Assembly: GCA_011390085.1 (NCBI GenBank)
Contig: JAABTB010000002.1
Span: 1 to 20,088, forward strand
DNA from: Desulfobacula sp.
GTDB taxonomy: Bacteria > Desulfobacterota > Desulfobacteria > Desulfobacterales > Desulfobacteraceae
DNA length: 20,088 nt
Reading direction: 5' to 3'
In this document: positions 1 through 6,736 of the stretch, piece by piece
How the letters are laid out: every line of letters starts with the position of its first letter
Position numbering within the stretch: the first letter of the stretch is position 1
The notes under the pieces: generated by a model
Told to the model about the DNA's origin: nothing
The model's input: the letters and a program-made list of their open reading frames with translations, nothing else
Database searches by the model: none
Translations under genes and position numbers: made by a program

Positions 1-87
1 TCCGGATCATGATAAAAGGCCGGTTCATAGACCTTGACACTTAAGGGAATCCTATCGAATATCCATAGCCGGTACAAAAGAAACCGC

Positions 88-1404
88 CTAGGAAAAATCA
101 TACCCTCTTTCACCGTGAAGGAATTGGTCCATCCCGATATATTCATTTTCCGGGTCCATCCTGAACCCAACGGTTTTTTCAACAAGAATACACAGGAGGA
201 CGGTAGCGATAACGGCAAGTGAAATGGTTGCCCCAAGTCCTTTAAGCTGAACAAAAAGCTGATCAAAAGACGTCCATGCTCTGCCTGCAGCCTTTGAAGC
301 ATTGGCCAGCCAGGAATCCCTGATAAAAAAACTTAACAAAATGACACCCAGTCCGCTGCCGACGCCATGAATACCGAAACAATCAAGGGCATCATCATAT
401 CCCAGTTTATTTTTCATTTGAACTGCATAAAAGCAGGCAATGGAGGACACGGCACCCAGAAAAAAGGCACCCACCGGCAGGACCACTGCAGCCGCCGGGG
501 TGATGACCACGAGGCCTGCCAGGGTTCCGGATGCAAATCCCAAGGCAGATGCCTTTCTGTAAATAATCCCTTCTATACAAAGCCATGTTAAAGCCCCGGT
601 AGCCGCAGAAATCTGAGTCATCGTCAGGGCCCTGGCTGTGTCAAGGCCGCTTTGAAGGGTAGAACCGGCATTAAACCCGAACCATCCTACCCAGAGCAAT
701 CCGGCACCCATCAGGGTCATGACAAGATTGTTGGGTGGAGCGGCCAGTTTCTGGTACCCAAGTCTCGGCCCCAGGAAAATGGCAACCACCAAAGCGCTGA
801 CTCCGGCGGATACGTGAATCACAAGCCCTCCTGCCAGGTCGATAACGCCGGCAGCGCCTGTATTGAAAAGCCATCCTTCAGAGGCCCATACCCAATGGCA
901 CAGCGGGCAGTAAACCACCAGAAACCAGAGAGCAATGAACATGATATATCCGCGAAGATAGACCCTTTCAGCCATGGCGCCGCTGATCAGTGCCGGTGTA
1001 ATAATGGCAAATTTTCCCTGGAACATGGCAACGATATATTCAGGGATACCGCCGGTAATCACTTCATCAATGCCTTTTAAGAAAAAGAAATCCGGGTTCC
1101 ATCCAATGAAACCGCCAAGAATATTTTTGCCGAATGTCAAAGAATATCCACAGATAACCCATAGAACACCGATAACAGCCATGGCCACAAAGGTATGCAT
1201 CATGGTTCCCAACACATTTTTAGATCTGACCAGTCCTCCGTAAAACATTGCCAGTCCCGGCATCATAAGCAATACGAGAGCCGTGGAAATGAGCATCCAA
1301 CTGGTGCTTCCGGTATCGATCACCGAGCCGTCGGCTGCAAATATAATTTCCGGTAAAAGGAACAGTACCCATGCTGAAATGGAACCCTTTATTTTCCCTG
1401 ACAT
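88..1404 (-). CDS. amt: Ammonium transporter (Amt/MEP/Rh family)
   Basis: Inner-membrane channel for NH4+/NH3 uptake, 438 aa, with about 11 hydrophobic segments after an N-terminal signal-like helix (residues 10-24). Family hallmarks are visible: the AMFYGGLVR motif near residue 52, D189 in the VIDLAGG stretch, and the paired pore histidines H197 (VIHVSAG) and H346 (FGIHGVGSG). The C-terminal tail has the usual acidic/Gly pattern (HGERGYDFS). The ATG at 1404 is chosen because GGAGG lies 6 bases upstream. An in-frame start at 1464 would fall inside the sigma-54 promoter and encode a non-family leader. Nitrogen-controlled transcription is implied by that promoter. In many bacteria glnK follows amt; only 87 bases remain downstream here and no GlnK start is evident. 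Family assignment is secure; ammonium as substrate is by family knowledge. Confidence 0.97.
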   Translation of the reverse strand: MSGKIKGSISAWVLFLLPEIIFAADGSVIDTGSTSWMLISTALVLLMMPGLAMFYGGLVRSKNVLGTMMHTFVAMAVIGVLWVICGYSLTFGKNILGGFIGWNPDFFFLKGIDEVITGGIPEYIVAMFQGKFAIITPALISGAMAERVYLRGYIMFIALWFLVVYCPLCHWVWASEGWLFNTGAAGVIDLAGGLVIHVSAGVSALVVAIFLGPRLGYQKLAAPPNNLVMTLMGAGLLWVGWFGFNAGSTLQSGLDTARALTMTQISAATGALTWLCIEGIIYRKASALGFASGTLAGLVVITPAAAVVLPVGAFFLGAVSSIACFYAVQMKNKLGYDDALDCFGIHGVGSGLGVILLSFFIRDSWLANASKAAGRAWTSFDQLFVQLKGLGATISLAVIATVLLCILVEKTVGFRMDPENEYIGMDQFLHGERGYDFS

Positions 1405-1447
1405 AGATCTCCTCCGCAAATTAATAATGGTAAACCTAATGGCAAAA

Positions 1448-1463
1448 TGCAAATGACATGCCA
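1448..1463 (-). promoter_or_regulatory. Sigma-54 (-24/-12) promoter of amt
   Basis: On the minus strand the sequence reads TGGCAT-GTCAT-TTGCA, matching the sigma-54 consensus TGGCAC-N5-TTGCA at every position except the last of the -24 block. The invariant GG and GC are separated by exactly 10 bases. The predicted transcript start is near 1437, giving a leader of about 33 bases before the amt ATG at 1404. Sigma-54 control of amt is well known in nitrogen regulation, so position, orientation and function agree. The activator is not identified. Confidence 0.85.
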
Positions 1464-1578
1464 ATAACTATTCAATTTCTCCGGAACAGGAAGAATAGCT
1501 TACAGGCAAAAGCTTTTCTGAAAATTAAAAAAATATTTGAACCTTATTTTGACCTTATCGATAGGTTGAATAAAATTA

Positions 1579-1633
1579 TTAATTACAAAAAAGTAAATTA
1601 TGAATTCATTTTAAATTTCAATTTTGTAATTAA
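1579..1633. repeat. 12-bp perfect inverted repeat (TTAATTACAAAA arms)
   Basis: The arms at 1579-1590 and 1622-1633 are exact reverse complements, separated by 31 bases. The 8-base core TTAATTAC recurs in direct orientation at 1648-1655 and 1768-1775. The repeat is too AT-rich and its loop too long for a convincing RNA hairpin, so a protein-binding site or chance in AT-rich DNA are the main readings. Confidence 0.5.
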
Positions 1634-1871
1634 ATTGGGAGTAAATTTTAATTACAATAGCCTTGGCTGTTTTCCTATCCTTAAGAACCCTGAAAAAATC
1701 CCAACGCCTCACCATGGGCATCCGGGAAAAAAATCAAATGAATTTAATTTTATATTTGATTTTATTTTTAATTACATTTATAGTAAACGGCATGAAATGA
1801 ATTTGAAAATCGTCAGGACTTGGGTTAGTATAAAACAGTCTCTGAGAAGAACAGAATATGGATGGTGAATT

Positions 1872-3017
1872 ATGAATGACACAAAGGAAGTCAAGAGCGC
1901 CTTAACGCCGGGCAGCTATTTTTTTACGGGCAATGAAGCGGCCGCAGAAGGCGCCATCGCCGCCGGCTGCCGCTATTATGCAGGCTACCCCATCACGCCT
2001 TCCAGCGAAATCATGGAGCGCATGTCTCAACGACTCAAAGAGGTGGCCGGCGTGTTCATGCAGATGGAAGATGAAATTGCCTCCATCTGTTCGGTGGTCG
2101 GTGCTTCCTGGTCCGGGTCCAAAGCCATGACTGCCACATCGGGACCGGGCTTCAGCCTCATGCAGGAAGCCCTCGGATACGGGGTTTTCACTGAAACCCC
2201 CCTGGTGCTGGTGGATATCCAGCGGGCCGGTCCCTGCACCGGCCAGGCCACCAAGGTCGGCAGCGGAGACCTCATGCAGGCCAAATGGGGGTCCCATGGG
2301 GATTACCAGATCATTGCGCTTTCTCCCTGGTCGGTTCAGGAAATGTATGACCAGACCATTGATGCCTTTAACCTGGCCGAACAATACCGGGTGCCGGTAT
2401 TTGTCATGGCGGATGAAGCAGTGGGGCATTTGCGGGAAAGAATGGACATCAGCCCTCTTGTGCAGATCAAAAACCGGTATAAAAAAAGCGGGGCTGCTCC
2501 CTTCGGCACCGAAGAAAAAGACGGGGTGCCGCCCATGCCCTCCTTTGGCGAAGGTGAGAGCATTACGGTTACGGGTTCCACCCATAATGAATTCGGGGTC
2601 CGCAAAACCGATGACCCGGCGGTTCATGAAAGGCTGGTGGGACGTATCAACAACAAAATCTTGAATCACCGGGAGAACATCATCCAGAGCGAGTCCTATT
2701 CCCTGGATGATGCCGAGGTCATCGTGGTGGCCTATGGGTTTACGGCCCGGAGTGCTTTTTTTGCCGTGGACCAACTTCGCAAATCGGGAAAAAAAGCAGG
2801 GCTGCTGCGGCTCAAAACCATCTGGCCCTTTGCCGATGATCTGATCAGCCATATCGGCAAGCTCGGAAAAAAACTATTTGTTCCGGAAATGAACAGCGGG
2901 CAGGTATACGGAGAGATCCGGAAATATGCCGATTGTGAGGTCATCCCCTATCATCAGACCAACGGCAGAATCATTCACCCCAAAGACATCATCGCGCATA
3001 TAGAGAGGATAATATAA
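1872..3017 (+). CDS. korA: 2-oxoacid:ferredoxin oxidoreductase, alpha subunit
   Basis: Alpha subunit (381 aa) of a KorABC-type enzyme that oxidatively decarboxylates a 2-oxoacid to acyl-CoA and passes electrons to ferredoxin, or runs in reverse. Residues 17-200 form the pyrimidine-binding domain with GNEAAAEGAIAAG and the characteristic YPITPSSE (39-46), MEDEIA (65-70) and TSGPGFSLM. Residues about 260-380 form the transketolase-C-like domain ending in a conserved EMNSGQ stretch. There is no fused gamma domain, unlike actinobacterial KorA; the gamma subunit is separate downstream. The stop shares one base with the korB start, so translation is probably coupled. The Shine-Dalgarno is weak (GGATGG). 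The substrate (2-oxoglutarate, branched-chain or other 2-oxoacid) cannot be decided from sequence. Confidence 0.93.
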   Translation: MNDTKEVKSALTPGSYFFTGNEAAAEGAIAAGCRYYAGYPITPSSEIMERMSQRLKEVAGVFMQMEDEIASICSVVGASWSGSKAMTATSGPGFSLMQEALGYGVFTETPLVLVDIQRAGPCTGQATKVGSGDLMQAKWGSHGDYQIIALSPWSVQEMYDQTIDAFNLAEQYRVPVFVMADEAVGHLRERMDISPLVQIKNRYKKSGAAPFGTEEKDGVPPMPSFGEGESITVTGSTHNEFGVRKTDDPAVHERLVGRINNKILNHRENIIQSESYSLDDAEVIVVAYGFTARSAFFAVDQLRKSGKKAGLLRLKTIWPFADDLISHIGKLGKKLFVPEMNSGQVYGEIRKYADCEVIPYHQTNGRIIHPKDIIAHIERII

Positions 3018-3778
3018 TGGCAAGGGATCTGGATGCCTATTTACGGCAGGAAATAAAATCAACACCCTTTTGCCCGGGATGCGGGCATGGGATTTTGATG
3101 AACATTATTTTGCGGGCCATTGCAGATTTGCAACTGGATATGAAAAACATCTTATTTGTTTCCGGCATCGGGTGTGCAGCCTGGATCCCCAGCCCCCATT
3201 TTAACGGGGACACCCTGCATACCCTTCACGGCCGGGCCATTGCCTTTGCCACCGGCGCCAAGATGGCCAACCCCAAGCTTAAAGTCATCGTCATCAGCGG
3301 GGACGGGGACCTGACCTCCATCGGCGGCAACCATCTGATCCATGCGGCCCGCCGCAATACCAACCTAACCGTCATCTGTGCCAACAACATGATTTACGGC
3401 ATGACCGGCGGCCAGGTGGCATCCACCTCCCCCCTGGGCACCGTCACCGCTACCACCCTTGAAGGCAACCCTTACCGGCCTTTTGATCTCTGCCGCCTGG
3501 TACTGGGCGCCGGAGCCGAATATGCGGCCCGCTTCAGCGTGACCCAGCCCTTGGTCCTCATGGCCGCCATTAAAAAAGCCCTGGGGACCGAAGCCTTTAC
3601 CTTCATTGAAGCCCTTTCCCCCTGCCCGACCCAGTTTGGCCGCCGCAACAAAGCCGATTCATCGGTGCAGATGCTCAAGGCCCTGATGCAGGACTGCATC
3701 ACCCGGGAACAGGCAAAAGGGATGGACAAAGACCTTTTAAAGACCAAAATCATCACAGGAGAGTTTAACCATGAGTAA
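3017..3778 (+). CDS. korB: 2-oxoacid:ferredoxin oxidoreductase, beta subunit (TPP-binding)
   Basis: Catalytic thiamine-diphosphate subunit (253 aa). The TPP/Mg motif is GDGD at residues 95-98, completed by CANN (121-124). Four cysteines, C19 and C22 in CPGCGHG, C53 in GIGCAAW and C203 in SPCPTQFG, match the set that binds the single proximal [4Fe-4S] cluster in beta subunits of this family, so the enzyme looks active. The ATG at 3017 overlaps the korA stop by one base, and the 3' end overlaps korC by 8 bases, which fits a co-translated 1:1:1 complex. Cytoplasmic. Length is slightly short of the usual 270-290 aa, with no missing motif. Confidence 0.94.
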   Translation: MARDLDAYLRQEIKSTPFCPGCGHGILMNIILRAIADLQLDMKNILFVSGIGCAAWIPSPHFNGDTLHTLHGRAIAFATGAKMANPKLKVIVISGDGDLTSIGGNHLIHAARRNTNLTVICANNMIYGMTGGQVASTSPLGTVTATTLEGNPYRPFDLCRLVLGAGAEYAARFSVTQPLVLMAAIKKALGTEAFTFIEALSPCPTQFGRRNKADSSVQMLKALMQDCITREQAKGMDKDLLKTKIITGEFNHE

Positions 3779-4322
3779 CGTCAAACAAGTCCGTTTGATC
3801 GGATTCGGAGGCCAGGGTGTGGTGCTGGCCGGAACTCTTTTAGCCCATTCCGCCATCAAGGACGGCCGCTGGGTGGCCGGTTCAAGCGCCTACGGCGCCC
3901 AGGCCAGGGGCGGAACGGCCCGGTATGACGTGATTGTGGCCGAGGATCCGATTAAATTTCCGCATATGATCAGCACGGACATCCTCATTGCCTTTTCCCA
4001 GAAAGCCTATGAAGAATCCTTGGGGCAGTTGTCAAAGGAAAATGCCCTGATTATTTATGACGATCTCCTGGTCAAACCCGAAACCCTTCCGGGCGTGGTC
4101 CAGACCGGCGTGCCGGCCACGGACAGAGCCATCAAGGATCTGAACAACAAGCAGGCCGCCAATATGGTCATGCTTGCTGCGGCAGCCGTCCTGACGGGAC
4201 TCACCAGCCAATCGTCCCTGGTCAAGGCCCTGGAAGAAAACAGCGCCCCGCGGTTTCTGGAAGTCAATCGAAAAGCCTTGGCACTGGGACAAGAGATCGG
4301 GCTTAACATTAAAAAAATATAA
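3771..4322 (+). CDS. korC: 2-oxoacid:ferredoxin oxidoreductase, gamma subunit
   Basis: Gamma subunit (183 aa), which contributes to CoA binding in the family. The N-terminus carries the signature GFGGQGVVLAG (about 12-22), followed by SSAYGAQARGGTARYDV and a Rossmann-like core; length is typical. A Shine-Dalgarno (AGGAG) lies inside the end of korB and the two frames overlap by 8 bases. Together with korA and korB it makes a complete three-subunit oxidoreductase; the usual small delta ferredoxin is supplied separately by the gene at 5764-6060. Confidence 0.93.
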   Translation: MSNVKQVRLIGFGGQGVVLAGTLLAHSAIKDGRWVAGSSAYGAQARGGTARYDVIVAEDPIKFPHMISTDILIAFSQKAYEESLGQLSKENALIIYDDLLVKPETLPGVVQTGVPATDRAIKDLNNKQAANMVMLAAAAVLTGLTSQSSLVKALEENSAPRFLEVNRKALALGQEIGLNIKKI

Positions 4323-4340
4323 ATTGGAAAGAGTGAACTC

Positions 4341-5735
4341 ATGGCCGTAGAAGGAAGAACACATAAACCGGTTGTCGATGTTGAACGTTGCAGCCTTTGT
4401 GCTGCGTGTATGGAAGCCTGCCCTGCCGAACTCATGCCTGAAATGCGTCAGGAAATAGACACGATGCGCGGCAAAATCTATTCGGATCAGGACGGGCAGG
4501 TTCATTTAAAGGAGGAGGACAGCCTCCCCTTACCCAAATGCCAGAACGCCTGCCCGATTTCACAGGATGTCCGGGGCTATATCCAGCTCATTGCAAGGAA
4601 GCAATATAAAGAGGCCCTGGAGCTGATCCGGTCCGCCAACGCCCTGCCCTCCATCTGCGGCTACGTCTGCCACCATCCCTGCGAATCCGCCTGTGTCCGG
4701 GGAAATCTGGATGATGCCCTATCCATCCGGTCCCTGAAACGCTTTGCCGCAGATGTTGTGTCCCCGTCCCTTTTGCCGCTTAGACCGGTTTCATCCCTGA
4801 ATAAAAAAGTGAGCATCATCGGGTCAGGACCGGCCGGGCTTGCGGCGGCCTATGAACTGGCGAAGATGGGATATGCGGTTGAAGTCATCGAATCCTATCA
4901 CCGGCCCGGCGGACTCCTGGCCTGGGCCATCCCCGCCTTCCGGCTGCCCCGGGAAATCCTGCAAAGGGATATTGATTTCATCCGACAGACCGGGGTTGAG
5001 ATCCGGACCGGCATCGAATTTGGAAAAGACCTCACCCTGGCGGACCTTGAAAAAACCGGGACCGATGCGGTCATCATCGCCACCGGCACCCAGAAGGGGC
5101 TGACCCTGGCCCTGGAAAACGAGGACAATTATGAGGGCTACCAGGAATGCCTTACATTTCTGCGCAGTATTTCAGACGGTATGAAACCTGAACCGGGAAG
5201 GCAGGTCATTGTGGTGGGCGGAGGCAATGCAGCTATGGATTCAGCCCGCTCCGCCCTGAAACAAGGGGCTGCAAAAGTCTTCCTGATCTATCGGCGGGGA
5301 CCCCTGGAAATGCCGGCGGACCGGGAAGAGGTCAAGGCCGCCTTGGCTGAGGGCGTAGAGATCCAATATTTTACCATGCCCCTGAAATTTATCACGCAAG
5401 ACCACCGCATCACCGGTCTGACCTGCGCCAAGACCGAATTAAAGGCCCGGGATGGTCAGGGTAGGCCAAGGCCCGTTCAGATTGAAGGGTCGGAATTTTC
5501 AATACCCGCGGATATGGTCATTTCCGCAGTGGGGCAGAAAGCCGATCATGACGGCCTGATCAATGGTCTGGGTGGAAAGAAACTGGAACCGGATAACGGC
5601 AGCCTGGCCACAAATCTGCCTAAGGTGTTTGTGGCCGGTGATTTTGCCCAGGGGTCTTCCACGGTGGTAGAAGCCATGGCCAATGGGAAAAAAGCGGCCA
5701 TGAAGGTTCATGAATATTTATCCCGGCTCGGATAA
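4341..5735 (+). CDS. Ferredoxin-domain/NADPH-dependent FAD oxidoreductase fusion (GltD/NfnB-like)
   Basis: A 464-aa iron-sulfur flavoprotein. Residues 13-28 form a ferredoxin-type site CxxCxxCxxxCP (C17, C20, C23, C27). Residues 67-118 carry the cysteine pattern of the GltD/NfnB cluster domain (C67, C71, C106, C110, C114, C118). The FAD Rossmann motif GSGPAG is at 161-166 and the pyridine-nucleotide motif GGGNAA at 293-298; the following IYRRG suggests NADPH rather than NADH. The terminal AGDFAQGSSTVVEAMANG block binds FAD. No glutamate synthase large subunit or NfnA partner is adjacent, so a role moving electrons between the Kor ferredoxin and NADP(H) is inferred from operon position. It starts 18 bases after korC with GGAAAGAG as the likely ribosome-binding site. 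Confidence 0.88.
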   Translation: MAVEGRTHKPVVDVERCSLCAACMEACPAELMPEMRQEIDTMRGKIYSDQDGQVHLKEEDSLPLPKCQNACPISQDVRGYIQLIARKQYKEALELIRSANALPSICGYVCHHPCESACVRGNLDDALSIRSLKRFAADVVSPSLLPLRPVSSLNKKVSIIGSGPAGLAAAYELAKMGYAVEVIESYHRPGGLLAWAIPAFRLPREILQRDIDFIRQTGVEIRTGIEFGKDLTLADLEKTGTDAVIIATGTQKGLTLALENEDNYEGYQECLTFLRSISDGMKPEPGRQVIVVGGGNAAMDSARSALKQGAAKVFLIYRRGPLEMPADREEVKAALAEGVEIQYFTMPLKFITQDHRITGLTCAKTELKARDGQGRPRPVQIEGSEFSIPADMVISAVGQKADHDGLINGLGGKKLEPDNGSLATNLPKVFVAGDFAQGSSTVVEAMANGKKAAMKVHEYLSRLG

Positions 5736-5763
5736 AAAAATATACAAGGTTGAAATAAGGATT

Positions 5764-6060
5764 ATGACTGAAACAAAACAGATTATTCCCAAAGAATGCA
5801 AATTTGAAGAATCCCGGCGCATCTCCCCTGAACCTGAAGCGGGATTGGCTGAGCTTGAAGCCGTTAAAGAGGCCCGGCGGTGTCTGGGCACTCATTTCTG
5901 CCAGAGCTGCGATCTTTGCCGCATCACCTGCCCGGAACTCTGCATCACGCGGAACCCGGCCAACGGCCGCATTGAAATTGATCTTGAATTCTGCAAAGGA
6001 TGCGGCATCTGCGCCTTTATCTGCCCGAGAAAAGCCATCCGGATGGAAAGAGAGGAATAA
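5764..6060 (+). CDS. 2[4Fe-4S] ferredoxin, KorD/PorD-like
   Basis: A 98-aa ferredoxin and the likely electron carrier or delta subunit of the Kor complex. After a non-conserved 40-residue N-terminal part, two full cluster motifs follow: C46-C49-C52-C56-P and C77-C80-C83-C87-P, separated by a NPANGRIEIDLEF linker typical of PorD/KorD proteins. C40 and C60 lie outside the motifs. An in-frame ATG at 5710 overlaps the preceding gene; the ATG at 5764 is preferred because AAGG precedes it and the extra 18 residues are not ferredoxin-like. It is the last gene of the operon, and its stop lies only 4 bases from the stop of the opposing acyl-CoA synthetase beta gene. Confidence 0.88.
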   Translation: MTETKQIIPKECKFEESRRISPEPEAGLAELEAVKEARRCLGTHFCQSCDLCRITCPELCITRNPANGRIEIDLEFCKGCGICAFICPRKAIRMEREE

Positions 6061-6064
6061 GAAT

Positions 6065-6736
6065 CTATTCTTTCTCCAGAACCACCTTGACATCCAGGGC
6101 GATCCAATCGCCCTCGCTGAACACAATGGGGTTGATATCCAACTGGCTGAGCCGGTCTCCCAGGTCATGGGCAAGCTGTGATACCCGGGATATGGTCATA
6201 GCCAGTTTCTGTTTGTCCAGCATCATTCCCCTGAAATTGTTAAATACCGGGGCCAGAACCAGTTCATCGATCATGTCCACGGCATCCGTTACGGAACAGG
6301 GAGCCAGCCTGAAGGCAGTATCCTTGTAAATTTCCGTCAGGACGCCGCCGGCGCCGACCATTACGGCATGGCCCAGAACCGGGTCCCGGATGATTCCGAT
6401 AATAAATTCAGGCCCCATAAAGCCTGCCTGGTTTTCAACCAGAATGTTCTCACGGGGAAAACGCTGCCGCAGAATCTCAAAATGATGGGCTATGCATTCC
6501 CGGTCATTGTTTAAAATGACCCCCTGCATCTCGGTTTTATGAAGGATGTCCGAGGAGCAAACCTTTAATACATAGGGCGGGTTAATCTCCTGAATGTCCA
6601 AAACATCCAGAGGTCCCAGGCGTTTGCCCTGGGGGGTTTTGATGGAATAGAGGGCCATGAGCTGCTTTGCGTCGAATTCATCGGGATTCTTCTTATCCCC
6701 GAGGGTTTCAAACCAGAGTTTCAGTTTTTCCTGCAT
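6065..6736 (-). CDS. acdB: ADP-forming acyl-CoA synthetase, beta subunit (ATP-grasp)
   Basis: Beta subunit (223 aa) of a nucleoside-diphosphate-forming acyl-CoA synthetase, which interconverts acyl-CoA + ADP + Pi and acid + CoA + ATP. The ATP-grasp features are YVLKV (K58) and DILHKTEMQGV (H66-K67), where H66 matches the phospho-accepting beta histidine of archaeal ACDs. They are followed by EFIIGIIRDPVLGHAVMVGAGG, a FRLAP block and the C-terminal LDINPIVF metal-binding stretch. The ATG at 6736 is chosen for the strong GGAGGAG just upstream; a longer frame from 6859 would add a 41-residue leader without family character. It overlaps the alpha gene by 16 bases, pointing to coupled translation. 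Confidence 0.92.
   Translation of the reverse strand: MQEKLKLWFETLGDKKNPDEFDAKQLMALYSIKTPQGKRLGPLDVLDIQEINPPYVLKVCSSDILHKTEMQGVILNNDRECIAHHFEILRQRFPRENILVENQAGFMGPEFIIGIIRDPVLGHAVMVGAGGVLTEIYKDTAFRLAPCSVTDAVDMIDELVLAPVFNNFRGMMLDKQKLAMTISRVSQLAHDLGDRLSQLDINPIVFSEGDWIALDVKVVLEKE

Larger units (their letters stand above)
1405..1871. other. AT-rich intergenic region between amt and the Kor operon
   Basis: This divergent spacer of 467 bases holds the amt leader, its sigma-54 promoter (1448-1463), repeated ACCTTAT half-sites (1541-1566), and a 12-bp perfect inverted repeat, TTAATTACAAAA at 1579-1590 and its complement at 1622-1633. Two more TTAATTAC copies lie at 1648-1655 and 1768-1775. A TATAAA at 1829-1834 is a possible -10 element for the rightward Kor operon, but I see no well-spaced -35 (TTGAAA at 1803-1808 is 20 bases away). 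A 136-codon open frame crosses the region; it looks like AT-rich chance sequence and is not called. A less AT-rich patch near 1660-1735 has no recognisable content. Confidence 0.6.

Noticed and set aside
1..87. Possible gene ends at the left edge: a leftward start MNRPFIMIR from position 28, or a rightward tail ending at position 44
   Set aside because: Fewer than 15 codons are visible in either case and nothing is recognisable.
1405..1464. 20-residue N-terminal extension of amt
   Set aside because: It would overlap the sigma-54 promoter; the ATG at 1404 has a strong Shine-Dalgarno.
1458..1868. 136-codon open frame on the + strand between amt and korA
   Set aside because: It begins inside the sigma-54 promoter, has no ribosome-binding site, and its product is rich in Asn/Lys/Ile/Phe as expected from random AT-rich DNA.
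1902..2852. 316-codon antisense open frame
   Set aside because: It is the shadow of korA, whose motifs prove the sense frame; the antisense product is rich in His/Gly/Arg with no recognisable domain.
5710..5763. Upstream ATG for the 2[4Fe-4S] ferredoxin
   Set aside because: It overlaps the preceding gene and adds a sequence unlike ferredoxins; the ATG at 5764 is better placed.
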